NCBI GenBank assembly: GCA_963831705.1
Contig: CAWHRE010000010.1
Coordinates: forward strand, 1,550,001 to 1,614,000
Length of the DNA stretch: 64,000 bases
Direction of reading: 5' to 3'
Origin: DASQPR01 sp963831705
GTDB taxonomy: Bacteria > Actinomycetota > Actinomycetes > Mycobacteriales > Micromonosporaceae
Shown here one piece after another: positions 14,751 through 24,063 of this stretch. The notes beneath the pieces are model-generated. The model was not told the origin of the DNA, did not search any database, and saw only the letters and a list, made by a program, of their open reading frames with translations. The position numbers and the translations under genes were made by a program. Every line of letters starts with the position of its first letter. Positions within the stretch are counted from its first letter, which is position 1.

Positions 14751-16484
14751 ATGGAGCAGGACACGTCACACCCCCCGCGTCGGCCGATCGCGCCGTCGGC
14801 CGCACTTTTCGTTGCACCGGAAGAGATCTCGGATGACGCTGAGGTCATCCCTCATCAGACTTCGGGTTCCGCTGCCGCGCCGGTCCGCGCGCCGTTCAGC
14901 GGATCAAAGGATCCAAAATCATCTGGTACGCCCACCAAGCGCATCACCTCCCCCCGCCCCATGCCCGAACAGCTGACCTTCGGCGACCCCGAGCCACCGG
15001 TGACCTCGCCGGTGCCGACTTCCGCACCCGTGGCGAAGCCGTTCGTTGCCGCACGGAGCGCAGCGCCGGAATCTGAGACGCGATCGGAGTCCGCTCCGAG
15101 GGCGACTGAGCCCAAGCGCACGACGCAGCCCGAGCCCGCGAAACGGACACCGCGCGCGAATCCCGGCCTCGCCACGTTCACTCCGCCGGAGATCCCCGCC
15201 GCCCCGGCCTTGGAGCCAACAACGGCAACCGAGCGCGGAAAGCCGAATCCGGCACCGACCGTCCGAGATGACAAGTCCGCGCCGGTCAGGCCGAAGAAAG
15301 CCACGCGTACCGCCGCGCCGACGGCCGAGAAGTCACCGATCACGGACACACGACGTAGCCAGCCTCACGCGGCCGAGGAACCGCGGACCGAGCCGCTCGT
15401 CCCGACGTCGCAGGTAGTTGAGCCCAAGGCCCCAGCGGCAAAGGTCGCCAAGCCACGGATCGCAGCGCCACCCGTCGTAGAAACGCAGGTCGTTGAACCA
15501 CGGATCGCAGCGCCACAGGACGCCGCACCACAGCTCGGGGAACCGCAGGTCGGGGAACCACAGGTCGCGGCGCCACAGGTCGCAGTTTCAGACGTGGTTG
15601 AACCGCAGGCTGTTGAGCCGCTGGCCGCCGCATCGGAGATCGCCGCACCAGACGTCACGCTGCCGCTGCAGGTCGAAACGGTCACGCCGGTTACCGCTAA
15701 GAAGCCGGCGAAGCAGCCAGCCGAGAAGCTGGTCAAGAAGGCCGCCAAGGTCGTCGAGGCGCGTACGCCACTGAACGAGGACCGGCCACAGCGACGCGTA
15801 GTCGAGCCCGAGGTCGCGGCGCCGACGAAGATCGAGGCGACGGTACCGGCGCAACGGGGCACGGTTGGGCGTACTCGCGACGATCTTCCTACCGACGCGG
15901 CGCTGGCTTGGGCGGTCAAAGCGCAACCACAGCTGACGCAGGCCGCCCTTGCCATCGCATCCGTCGCGCGGTTCGGCGACTCGGCCCGGGAGGAGGCCGA
16001 CTGGCTGCGGCGCTCCTATCCGAAGGTCGGCCCGGCGAAGCTGGCGAGCGTGGCGTTGGATTCGGCGCGGAAGCGAGCCCGGTACGTGGTCGGGGCCGCC
16101 CTATTCGGCGGGCCGCTGGGCCTGGCTGCGAGCGTTTCCACGCTGGCCGTGACCAAGGCTCGGCTGATCATCGACGTGGCCGCGATCTTCGGGTACGACC
16201 CGCTCGACCCGGCCCGTGCGGTGGACGTCCTCGTACTGCTCGGCGCCTATCCGGACGCACCGGCGGCGGCCAAGGCCGTGGCGGAGCTCACAGGTGACGC
16301 CTCGGGTGTCGGTGGCGAGGTTCCGGTGGCGCGGCCCACGTTGATCGCGACCGCGACCGCGACGCTGCTCACCCGGGCGGCGAGCCGGCTCCTACCAGGC
16401 GTCGGGACGCTGGCCCAGGTGTTGCGGACGAAGTCCGAGACCGAGCAGTTGGCCGACCGAGCGATCAAGTACTTCCAGAGCTAA
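14751..16484 (+). CDS. Pro/Ala/Val-rich protein with EcsC-like C-terminal domain
   Basis: 577 residues from the ATG at 14751; an in-frame ATG at 14616 would add 45 Arg-rich residues and reach towards the tRNA-Ser promoter, so the later start is preferred without a clear ribosome-binding site to decide. The first ~380 residues are low-complexity (PxVxEPQVxAPQV-type repeats, encoded by imperfect repeats at about 15480-15620) and probably unfolded. The last ~190 residues are helical, with VRYVVG..LFGGPLGLAASVS and RLIIDVAAIFGYDPLDPARAVDVLVLLGAYP-like features (shown here in parts) similar to the EcsC family. No signal peptide. Function is unknown. Its stop overlaps the stop of the convergent oxidoreductase gene by 4 bases. 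Confidence 0.65.
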   Translation: MEQDTSHPPRRPIAPSAALFVAPEEISDDAEVIPHQTSGSAAAPVRAPFSGSKDPKSSGTPTKRITSPRPMPEQLTFGDPEPPVTSPVPTSAPVAKPFVAARSAAPESETRSESAPRATEPKRTTQPEPAKRTPRANPGLATFTPPEIPAAPALEPTTATERGKPNPAPTVRDDKSAPVRPKKATRTAAPTAEKSPITDTRRSQPHAAEEPRTEPLVPTSQVVEPKAPAAKVAKPRIAAPPVVETQVVEPRIAAPQDAAPQLGEPQVGEPQVAAPQVAVSDVVEPQAVEPLAAASEIAAPDVTLPLQVETVTPVTAKKPAKQPAEKLVKKAAKVVEARTPLNEDRPQRRVVEPEVAAPTKIEATVPAQRGTVGRTRDDLPTDAALAWAVKAQPQLTQAALAIASVARFGDSAREEADWLRRSYPKVGPAKLASVALDSARKRARYVVGAALFGGPLGLAASVSTLAVTKARLIIDVAAIFGYDPLDPARAVDVLVLLGAYPDAPAAAKAVAELTGDASGVGGEVPVARPTLIATATATLLTRAASRLLPGVGTLAQVLRTKSETEQLADRAIKYFQS

Positions 16485-18094
16485 GCGCGGCGGCGCCACC
16501 GGGATGTGTCGTGGATGATCTGCCGGACGACGTTCCGACCCGGTACGCCGGTGACGCCGCCACCGCCGTGCGTACCGGATCCGGCCTGGTAGAGGCCCCT
16601 GATCGGGGTACGCAGATCCGCGTACCCCGCAGCGGGTCGCGCGTGGAACATCTGGCCGGGCGTCAACTCACCGTGGAAGATGTTGCCGCCGACCAGTCCG
16701 TATTCGGTCGCCATCTGGTGCGGGCCGATGACCTGACGTCCGACGATCGAGTCGGTGAAGCCCGGCGCGACGGCTTCCATCCGGGCGACGAGGCGATCCG
16801 CGTACGCGTCGAGTTCGGCGCTGTGCGGAGCGTCCGCGTAGCTCGCCGGAACCCACTGGGTGAACATCGAGACGATGTGGTGACCAGGCGGCGCCAGGGA
16901 GTCGTCAAAGACCGACGGGATGCAGATGTCGGCGAACGGCAGCTCGGACGGTCGCCCGGCGGCGGCATCCTGGTAGGCGCGTTCCACGTCGTCGAGCGAC
17001 TCGGATAGCACGATCGTGCCGCCGTAAATTGACGGGTCGAAGTCGGGATGCGCGGTGAACGTCGGCAGCCGATCAACCGCGAAGTTCACCTTCACCGTTC
17101 CTGACCTGGTCTGATAGCCGACAATATCGGCGACGAAGTCCGGCGGCAGCTCGTCGCGCGCGATCAGGTCTAGGAACGCAATCCGAGGATGAGTCGTCGC
17201 GACCACGATCGGCGCGTTGATCTCGGTACCGTCCGAGAGCGTCACACCGGATACCCGCCCAGACCGGGTGTCGATCCGGGCGACCGGCGAGGACGTGCGG
17301 ATCTCCGCACCGTACGAGCGAGCCGCCGACGCAATCGCGTTCGAAATCGCGCCCATTCCACCACGAGCGAATCCCCACGCACCGGTCTGCCCCTCGACCG
17401 CGTCGCCGACGTGGTGATGCAACATCACGTACGCGGTGCCGGCGCTGCGCGGCCCGGCCCACATGCCGATGACGCCGGACACGGACAACACACCGCGAAT
17501 CGCCTCCGACTCGAATCGCGCTTCGACAATGTCGGCGAGGCTCGACGTGAACAGGCGGGTCAGGTCGAACGCCGCCCGTACGTCGACGCCGCGCATCTGT
17601 TTGACGAGGCCGGCCTGGGCGAGCAGGTCAGCCGGACGCTTGGATCCGAGCCGCGGCGGGATCTGTTGCAGAAGCGGACTGACGACCCGGCCGAGCCCGG
17701 ACATCCAGGTCTCCCAGTCCTCGTACGCGTCGGCGTCCTTCTTCGAGAACTTCGAGATCTGCGCGTGCCGCGCCACCTTGTCATCCGGCAGAGCCAGGTA
17801 GGAGCCGTCGCGACGCGGGGCAAAGTACGGGCCCTGGGGGTAGACGTGGTACCCGTACCGCTCCAGCTGCAGATCCCGGACCATGGTCGGAGACAACCAG
17901 CTGACCACGTACGACAGCGATGTCACCGTGTAGTCCGGCCCGAACGGCTTCTCGGATACCGCCGCACCACCGACGATGTGGCGCTTCTCCAGAACGACGA
18001 CCTTGCGACCGGCCTTCGCGAGGTAGGCGGCCGCGACGAGGCCGTTGTGGCCACCGCCGATAATCACGACGTCGTACGAGTTCGTGCTGGTCAT
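16481..18094 (-). CDS. FAD-dependent phytoene desaturase/PYROXD2-like oxidoreductase
   Basis: 537 residues. An N-terminal dinucleotide fold (YDVVIIGGGHNGLVAAAYLA, then VVVLEKR and VGGAAVSE) binds FAD. The C-terminal motif RTPIRGLYQAGSGTHGGGGV closes the FAD site, as in carotenoid desaturase and PYROXD2-type NAD(P)/FAD oxidoreductases. The middle segment has MWAGPRSAGTAYVMLHHHVGD and FARGGMGAISNAIA, typical of the PYROXD2 branch. The substrate is unknown; no other carotenoid genes are near, so a true phytoene desaturase role is unlikely. The CPBP gene upstream ends about 40 bases before its ATG at 18094 and may be co-transcribed. Confidence 0.85.
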   Translation of the reverse strand: MTSTNSYDVVIIGGGHNGLVAAAYLAKAGRKVVVLEKRHIVGGAAVSEKPFGPDYTVTSLSYVVSWLSPTMVRDLQLERYGYHVYPQGPYFAPRRDGSYLALPDDKVARHAQISKFSKKDADAYEDWETWMSGLGRVVSPLLQQIPPRLGSKRPADLLAQAGLVKQMRGVDVRAAFDLTRLFTSSLADIVEARFESEAIRGVLSVSGVIGMWAGPRSAGTAYVMLHHHVGDAVEGQTGAWGFARGGMGAISNAIASAARSYGAEIRTSSPVARIDTRSGRVSGVTLSDGTEINAPIVVATTHPRIAFLDLIARDELPPDFVADIVGYQTRSGTVKVNFAVDRLPTFTAHPDFDPSIYGGTIVLSESLDDVERAYQDAAAGRPSELPFADICIPSVFDDSLAPPGHHIVSMFTQWVPASYADAPHSAELDAYADRLVARMEAVAPGFTDSIVGRQVIGPHQMATEYGLVGGNIFHGELTPGQMFHARPAAGYADLRTPIRGLYQAGSGTHGGGGVTGVPGRNVVRQIIHDTSRWRRRA

Positions 18095-18133
18095 GCGGAC
18101 AGCATTCCTGATGATCCGCTCAGTGAAAAGACC

Positions 18134-18910
18134 CTAGTGCAAAAACGATACGTGGCTCGCAAGCAGGTAATAGCCCACGAAAGATCCGATATCCAAGATC
18201 GAGTGAGCGATGATCAGGGGCATCACGCGACCCCACCAGCGATAGACGAACGCGAATACGATGCCCATGATGAAGTTCCCGGCGAAGCCTCCAAACCCCT
18301 GATACAGGTGGTACGACCCGCGTAACACCGCGCTCGCGAGGATCATCGTCGGCAGCCGCCACTTGAGTTCGTTCAAGCGCGTGGTGAGGTAACCGACGAC
18401 GATGACCTCTTCGTAGATACCGTTCTGGATGGCCGACAGAATCAGCACTGGGACCGCCCACCAGACCTTCTCCAGGCCGGCCGGGATTACCTGGACGTCC
18501 AGCCCGAGCGCCCGCGCGCCGAGGTAGAAGCCGAGACCCGGAATGCCGATCAGCGCGGCCAGACCGACGCCGTTGCGCAGATCACGCCCGGGCCGGGTGA
18601 AGTCGAGGCCGAGTAGCCGCCACACCGCAGGATGGTCCCGGCTCAGCAAATAGATGGCCAGACCGGCGGCGGATAGCGGCCGAATCAAGTCCAGCAACTG
18701 GAACGCCAGGTCGAACCATGGATGGTCGGGCGCCTGCGACGGATTGAGCGTCGTCGAAGCGTTGCTCAGGCCACCCTGCAATGCGTACGTGTAGAGCAGG
18801 CTGATGAACGAGCTAAGACCGCTCAGGCCCAGCGAAACTCCCAGGAGGAGCCAGATTTCGACGGTGATCCGGCGCCTGGAGCGCAGCTCGGTCGCCTCCA
18901 GTTCGGTCAC
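18134..18910 (-). CDS. CPBP family intramembrane metalloprotease
   Basis: 258 residues with about seven hydrophobic segments. The CPBP (Rce1-like, abortive infection) active-site motifs are present: NGIYEEVIVVGYLTTRL (Glu-Glu and Arg), SYHLYQGFGGFAGNF (His), and AHSILDI (His and Asp). Family members are membrane proteases or act in bacteriocin self-protection. The start is the GTG at 18910. Same strand as the PYROXD2-like gene that follows. Confidence 0.82.
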   Translation of the reverse strand: MTELEATELRSRRRITVEIWLLLGVSLGLSGLSSFISLLYTYALQGGLSNASTTLNPSQAPDHPWFDLAFQLLDLIRPLSAAGLAIYLLSRDHPAVWRLLGLDFTRPGRDLRNGVGLAALIGIPGLGFYLGARALGLDVQVIPAGLEKVWWAVPVLILSAIQNGIYEEVIVVGYLTTRLNELKWRLPTMILASAVLRGSYHLYQGFGGFAGNFIMGIVFAFVYRWWGRVMPLIIAHSILDIGSFVGYYLLASHVSFLH

Positions 18911-19216
18911 GCGCCGACGTTACTACGCCCGCCTGTCGGCGCGTGGCGATGATCGTACAACTTGACGCTCCGTGTTTTGATCTTTACTTTGTGCCATATT
19001 CGGTCCCATAGCGTGATTCCAATACGTGATCGCTTGCTAACCCGATAAACCGTAGGCACTCTCGCAAAAGGGGTGTCAGCACCGCAACGGCGCGGGAGGT
19101 GACGCACAGAGTGTGCGACGCACGAGCAGGTGGAATCGCCAGTCTGTGGAGACGAAGTCTGGGGAGAACGTCCTGTCCGGGTGGCGCCCGATGTGCGCGC
19201 ATTGAGATGAGCGTCG
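18911..19216. other. Divergent promoter region of CPBP and flavohemoglobin genes
   Basis: 306 bases. The left part (about 18955-19010) is the most A+T-rich stretch nearby and is a likely promoter area. The last 100 bases carry GGAG-type sequences, including GAAGGAGAG at about 19240 inside the gene start. I see no clean palindrome for a nitric oxide regulator, and no RNA gene. Confidence 0.4.
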
Positions 19217-20326
19217 ATGAGCAACTTGCAGCGGTTGTTGAAGGAGAGTTGGACCCTCGTCGAGGAGGAGCAGGACAAGCTCGCGGGCTACTTCTACGCG
19301 CGTGTGTTCCTATCGCATCCGCAGACGCGTGACCTGTTCCCGGTCACGATGGATGTCCAGCGGGCCCGGCTGCTCGGCGCGATCGTCACGGCGGTGCAGA
19401 CCGTCGACGACCCCGAGCGATTCGACGAATACCTTCGCGCGCTCGGTCGCGACCACCGGAAGTTCCATGTTGTACCGGAACACTATGACGTGGTCGGTTC
19501 GGCACTGCTGGAGGCGCTCCGGACGTTCGCCGGCGAGCGATGGTCCGCCGACTACGACCAGGCGTGGCGCGACGCGTACACCGCAATCGCCGCGAAGATG
19601 CAGGCCGGTGCCGCCGACGCGGACACGCCGCCGTTCTGGCATGCCGAGGTGATCTCCCACGAGCGCCGCGCGATGGACATCGGTGTGTTCACCGTCCAGC
19701 CGCAGCAGCAATTGGATTACCGCGCCGGTCAATATCTGAGCCTCGAATGCAACTATCAGCCGCGCCTGTGGCGGGTCTATTCGGCCGCGAATGCTCCGCG
19801 CAAGGACAACACCATCGACTTCCATGTCCGCTCGGTCGGTGCCGGCTGGGTGTCGAGCGCGCTGGTAAGGCGACTGAAGCCCGGCGACATGGTGCGGATC
19901 GCGTCGCCGATGGGCTCGATGACGCTGGATCGGAAATCCACGAAGGACATCGTCTGCATCGCGGGCGGCACCGGGCTCGCCCCGATCAAGGCGCTGATCG
20001 AGGAGTTGACGCGCTACAACCGGACCCGCTGGGTGCACCTCTTCTTCGGTGCAAAGACCCGCGAGGACCTGTACGACCTTGCTGATCTCAACCGGCTCGC
20101 GGCGCGGTACCCATGGCTGTCCGTGGTTCCGGCCGTCACCGACGAGCCGGGGTTCGCCGGCGAGACCGGCAACATCGCGGACGTCGTTGCCCGTTACGGC
20201 CCGTGGGAGCAGCACGACTTCTTTGTTTCCGGATCCGCCGCGATGGTCAAGGCGACGCTACGGCGACTTTCAGAAATGAAAGTGCCGTCGGTGCGGATCA
20301 AGTACGACGCGTTCGGGGAGATGTAG
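19217..20326 (+). CDS. Flavohemoglobin, nitric oxide dioxygenase type
   Basis: 369 residues. Residues 1-135 form a globin: B10-type Tyr27 in GYFYARVF, and proximal His80 in ALGRDHRKFHVVPEHY, aligned with the KHTSFQIKPEQY region of E. coli Hmp. Residues about 145-245 are an FAD-binding barrel (RLWRVYSAAN gives the RxYS motif); about 250-365 bind NAD(P)H (CIAGGTGLAPIKAL, then DFFVSGSAAMVKAT) and end DAFGEM. Flavohemoglobins convert nitric oxide to nitrate using O2 and NAD(P)H. The enzyme is cytosolic. It is alone, convergent with the XRE regulator with 5 bases between stops. Confidence 0.9.
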   Translation: MSNLQRLLKESWTLVEEEQDKLAGYFYARVFLSHPQTRDLFPVTMDVQRARLLGAIVTAVQTVDDPERFDEYLRALGRDHRKFHVVPEHYDVVGSALLEALRTFAGERWSADYDQAWRDAYTAIAAKMQAGAADADTPPFWHAEVISHERRAMDIGVFTVQPQQQLDYRAGQYLSLECNYQPRLWRVYSAANAPRKDNTIDFHVRSVGAGWVSSALVRRLKPGDMVRIASPMGSMTLDRKSTKDIVCIAGGTGLAPIKALIEELTRYNRTRWVHLFFGAKTREDLYDLADLNRLAARYPWLSVVPAVTDEPGFAGETGNIADVVARYGPWEQHDFFVSGSAAMVKATLRRLSEMKVPSVRIKYDAFGEM

Positions 20327-20331
20327 GCACA

Positions 20332-21279
20332 CTAATCCCGAAGCCGCCACTCGAACCGGTAGCGGGCGCCCATCACCGGATTGCGTACCGACCATGCGAA
20401 CGTCATGCGTACGGCGTCCTGGGTGGCTCGAATCGGTGTGGACAGCGCGACGCCCTCGGCCGAGAGCGAACTCGTCGTACCCCACACAACCGCCTGCGTC
20501 TCGGCCGGGAAGTCCAGTTCGACATGCATGTCCCGGGTCGGCCATCGGACCGATCGCTGGAACCACGGTCCCCACTTATCGGTCGTGACGTGGTAGCCGT
20601 ACTCGATCGTGGAGCGCTGCCCGGGATACAGCGGGAAGTGCTGGTCTGTATTCGCGAAATGTAGCCAGAGCTCTTTGCTCGCGTCCGACTCGTGGCTGGC
20701 CCGCCAGATCATCGGCTCGTCCTCGGCGCCGCCGGTGCCCAGGCGCCGGGCGGTGAAGCCCAGCTCCGACCAGACCAGCGGTGCGCCGTGGTGGGTCTGT
20801 GCCGATCGGCGGGGATGGTTCGGGTATCGGTCGACGTGGATCCGGACCGGGTACCGCACGATCGGCTCGGTGCCGACGTTGTAGAGCAACCGGCGCACGA
20901 CTACGTGGTACTGGTTGTTTCGGAGGCCGAGGGCCGCGTGCTCGCGCTCGATGATCATTCCGATTCCCGGAACGGGCCAGCCGTCGACCTCCTGCCGCGG
21001 CAGCGGCGGCCGGACGGCATTGGGTGGCGCGGACTGCCGAAGCTCCTCGTACGCGGCGTACATGTCCCAGATCGCGCCACCCGCATCGAGTACGTGCTCG
21101 GCCCGGCGTGCAAAGTCCTCGGTCGGCCGGTGCCGACGGCCCTCGACGTGGCTGACATACGACGGGTCGAAGCCCATCTGGCTCGCCAGCGCGCGTTTGG
21201 AGAGGCCACGCTCGGTACGCCAACGGGCCAGCTGCGCCGCGAAATCGTCTATGGCGCGCTCGAGAGGTGAGATCGTCAT
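20332..21279 (-). CDS. XRE-type regulator with unusual beta-rich C-terminal domain
   Basis: 315 residues from the ATG at 21279. An N-terminal helix-turn-helix (about 15-72: WRTERGLSKRALASQMG, DPSYVSHVEGRRHRPT) binds DNA. The C-terminal ~220 residues (HAALGLRNNQYHVVVRRLL, YPVRIHVDRYP, IEYGYHVTTDKWGPWF, MRTMFAWSV-type strands) look like a beta-sandwich with many aromatic residues. I recognise this as neither DUF5753 nor a peptidase nor a cupin. It may be a ligand or protein sensor domain. It is transcribed divergently from the FhuF-like gene (97 bases between starts) and might control it. Distinct from the second XRE protein at 31.5 kb. Confidence 0.75.
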   Translation of the reverse strand: MTISPLERAIDDFAAQLARWRTERGLSKRALASQMGFDPSYVSHVEGRRHRPTEDFARRAEHVLDAGGAIWDMYAAYEELRQSAPPNAVRPPLPRQEVDGWPVPGIGMIIEREHAALGLRNNQYHVVVRRLLYNVGTEPIVRYPVRIHVDRYPNHPRRSAQTHHGAPLVWSELGFTARRLGTGGAEDEPMIWRASHESDASKELWLHFANTDQHFPLYPGQRSTIEYGYHVTTDKWGPWFQRSVRWPTRDMHVELDFPAETQAVVWGTTSSLSAEGVALSTPIRATQDAVRMTFAWSVRNPVMGARYRFEWRLRD

Positions 21280-21376
21280 CGCCTCGCCTTGCGTCGGCAA
21301 ATTCTTCTGGATGTCAGTCTCCCGTGTTCCGTGCCTCGCGGCAATTCCATCGAGCGCTCTGGGTTAGGGTGACCTT

Positions 21377-22072
21377 ATGAGTTTGGGATCACGTGCCCAG
21401 ACGATCGACCTACCCATCACGCGCGTTTTCGAGGCCGTACGCGCTCGTCACGGCGCGCCTTCGGTGCACGGCGTGGTGCGTTCCGTGATCGTCGACAACG
21501 CCGCCGGGTGGCGGCCGAGGCTGGACGTCGACGATCTGCTGGCGGCTGCCGAGATTCGCTGGCCGGCCGAACCGCACGTGGCGGCCGCCGTGGCATGGAA
21601 GTCATACGCGTACGGCGCGATGCTGCCGTACGTGTTCGGGTACGCGGCGGGCGTCGCGCCGACCGGTGATCTGCTGGTCCGGCTGCACGGGCATGAGCCG
21701 TTCGTCGAATTCGGACTGGCCTCGGCTCATTTCACGGAGACCGACCTGCTCGGCACTCTCCGATCCAAAGTGTTCGAGGGGCACCTGCTGCCGATGCTCG
21801 AAGGCATCCACGCGTCGGTCCGCCTCGGCCGCCGTACGCTCCTCGGATCGGTCGCGTCGGCGGTATGCCACGCCCTGTCCCGCGCGAGCGACCTCGTTCC
21901 GGGAGGTGCCGTCCCGACCGCGTACGCGATCCTGGACGCGCTGGAGCTCTCCGACCTGGTCGACTTCTACCCGGACGCGGATGGGCGCCTCACCATCGCC
22001 CGGCGGACGTGCTGCCTCGCATTCGCGCTGCCGGAGCCGAAGGTCTGCTCCGGTTGCTGCATTCTCGCTTAG
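21377..22072 (+). CDS. FhuF-like (2Fe-2S) ferric reductase family protein
   Basis: 231 residues. The C-terminal motif RRTCCLAFALPEPKVCSGC gives C-C-x10-C-x2-C, the iron-sulfur ligand pattern of the FhuF family, whose members reduce iron in hydroxamate siderophores in the cytosol. The N-terminal ~190 residues are helical and Ala-rich, with the family-like YAYGAMLPYVFGY. No siderophore genes are adjacent. ATG at 21377 (MSLGSRAQ). The stop overlaps the stop of the convergent GT-C-like gene by 4 bases. Confidence 0.82.
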   Translation: MSLGSRAQTIDLPITRVFEAVRARHGAPSVHGVVRSVIVDNAAGWRPRLDVDDLLAAAEIRWPAEPHVAAAVAWKSYAYGAMLPYVFGYAAGVAPTGDLLVRLHGHEPFVEFGLASAHFTETDLLGTLRSKVFEGHLLPMLEGIHASVRLGRRTLLGSVASAVCHALSRASDLVPGGAVPTAYAILDALELSDLVDFYPDADGRLTIARRTCCLAFALPEPKVCSGCCILA

Positions 22073-24012
22073 CTCTTGGTGAGATCCCGAACGTCCCAGA
22101 GCCAGACGTCGTCGACCTGCTTGCCCGGGTCGTTGAGCAGCCGCGTGATCGCGTCCTTCGACACTGCGTAGTTCGCCTGGTCCGGAGAGAGCACGATGAT
22201 CGCGGTGTGCCAGAACTTCAGATCCGGGACGACCGAGGTCTGATAGAACGAATCGTCCTGCGGCAGGGTCCAGGATCCTGCACCGACCGACCCGAGCACG
22301 AGCATCGTGGTACGCCATTGCGGCCCGTACGTGCCGACCGGGGCCTTTGTCTGACCGGGCGTGGTGACCGCAGGACCGAGGAAGTAGCCACCGGGCACGT
22401 TCATGTCGAGGTTCTGCGAGATCGACCACATCATGAACGGAATCGAGTCGTACGGCGTCGCGGACAGCACCGAATCGCCGGCCGGCACGTACGCGCGCCA
22501 GTCGCCGCTCGTCACGAACTGCGGCACGTGCGGCCGGGGCGACACCTGGACCGGCATCGGGGCGATCGAGACGCATGCGGCCGCGATCCCGGCGAGCCCG
22601 GCGACGAGACCGGCGGTGTGCCCGGCACGCTGCTTCTCTATCGCCGGAACGATCGCTTTGAGCGCCTCGGACACGCCGTACGCGAACAGGACTCCGACCA
22701 CCGGCAGAACGACCAGAGCGTTTCGGCTGGACAGCACGCTGTCGAAGAGTGGCAGATGACTCAGGTGGTTCCAGAGTGACCAGCCGGGGTGGTGCGAGGT
22801 GTCCGCACCCGTGTTGTCCCGAAGCACGACCTGCTCACCGAGCGACGCCCAGGCGAACAGCACGCCGACGATCGCCAGCGCCCGTACGGCCGGCCGGCGG
22901 CGCCACAGCGCGATCACGATGCCCACCGCCATGATCACGACGAGCCAGCCGAGTAGCGAGTTCTGTTCGGTCCCGGACGGCGGCGTCGTGCCCTGTCCGG
23001 CCGGCTGGCCCCACAGCGACAGCGTCGGCAACTCGACCCAGGACTCGATCGACATCGAATACGGGTACGACCGCAGGAAGTCGGGCAGACCGCTGAAGTG
23101 CTGCGGGCCCTTGAACTGGAACCAGATCGGGTAGGCGAGCAGCACACCGGCGACCACGAAGGTCGAGGCGAGCCCGACCAGAACCGGGCGGAGTGCGTTG
23201 CGAATCATGCGCGGCCGGAAGCAGGCGTACGCGACGACGAAGACCGTGCCACCGAGGCCGGTCAGGAACAACAGCTCCTCGTTCAGGAATACCTGATACG
23301 TGATCAGAAGACCGAGGAGGACACCGTCGCGTACCGGCCTGGTCGACTTTGTCAGCGCGATGGCCCGCCACAGGATGAACGGCAGCACGAACTGCGCGGT
23401 CAGGTTCGGGTGCCCATTCGCGTGGGTCATGATCCCCGGGCCGAAGCCGCAGATCGCACCGCCGACGAACGCGCCGACCCGGCTCGAGACGACGTGCCGG
23501 GACAGCACGTAATACCAGGCGAACGCGGTCCCGGACAGGCCCAGGAAGATGATCAGGACGAACGTGACGGCCGGTCCGAACAGTACGGTCACGGGTGCCA
23601 GCGGAATGCCGAGACCGAGCAGATTCGTGTTGGACATGAGATTCACGCCGAGTGGGTAGTTCAACTGCGACGTGAAGAACGGGTTGTCGCCGTGCGAGAA
23701 GATTCGGACGGCGTGTTCCAGCATCCACTCGAAGAATGTCTGGTCGGTACCGTTCACGTTCGGCGTGACACCGGTCGGGCTCGCCCACATGTGCTGCGTG
23801 ATCAGGAACGCGACGAACAGATAGAACACGGCTACGGCAAGATCGGAAAGATTCCACCGTACGCGCTTCTCGGCCGTTGGCACGTCCACCATCGCGGGCG
23901 CGGCCTCGTCGGATATGACGTCCGCGGTCGGGGTCGACTCGCTCACGTCGGAGTTGGTTAAGGGGCCGTCCGAACCGGTCTGTTCGGCGACGCCGATGTT
24001 CGGCCGCGTCAC
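22069..24012 (-). CDS. Polytopic GT-C-like membrane protein
   Basis: 647 residues with about 11-12 hydrophobic segments and a soluble C-terminal domain of about 150 residues. After a cytoplasmic acidic tail (1-50) and first helix, an extracytoplasmic loop has GTDQTFFEWMLEHAVR and LNYPLGVNLMSNTNLL; the Asp of TDQ sits where GT-C glycosyltransferases place the catalytic acidic residue. This suggests transfer of a sugar from a polyprenyl phosphate to an envelope acceptor, but that is inference. The C-terminal domain begins around VPQFVTSGDWRAYVP. The next gene upstream is a paralogue with the same layout, 51 bases away. Confidence 0.65.
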   Translation of the reverse strand: MTRPNIGVAEQTGSDGPLTNSDVSESTPTADVISDEAAPAMVDVPTAEKRVRWNLSDLAVAVFYLFVAFLITQHMWASPTGVTPNVNGTDQTFFEWMLEHAVRIFSHGDNPFFTSQLNYPLGVNLMSNTNLLGLGIPLAPVTVLFGPAVTFVLIIFLGLSGTAFAWYYVLSRHVVSSRVGAFVGGAICGFGPGIMTHANGHPNLTAQFVLPFILWRAIALTKSTRPVRDGVLLGLLITYQVFLNEELLFLTGLGGTVFVVAYACFRPRMIRNALRPVLVGLASTFVVAGVLLAYPIWFQFKGPQHFSGLPDFLRSYPYSMSIESWVELPTLSLWGQPAGQGTTPPSGTEQNSLLGWLVVIMAVGIVIALWRRRPAVRALAIVGVLFAWASLGEQVVLRDNTGADTSHHPGWSLWNHLSHLPLFDSVLSSRNALVVLPVVGVLFAYGVSEALKAIVPAIEKQRAGHTAGLVAGLAGIAAACVSIAPMPVQVSPRPHVPQFVTSGDWRAYVPAGDSVLSATPYDSIPFMMWSISQNLDMNVPGGYFLGPAVTTPGQTKAPVGTYGPQWRTTMLVLGSVGAGSWTLPQDDSFYQTSVVPDLKFWHTAIIVLSPDQANYAVSKDAITRLLNDPGKQVDDVWLWDVRDLTKS

Positions 24013-24063
24013 GGCAGCGAGCCTACCCGAGCACCCTACAGATCACCGAGAATGACTTTGGGG

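Noticed and set aside
17189..18325. 378-codon plus-strand frame opposite the PYROXD2-like gene
   Set aside because: It spans the end of one real minus-strand gene and the start of another, with no start signal.
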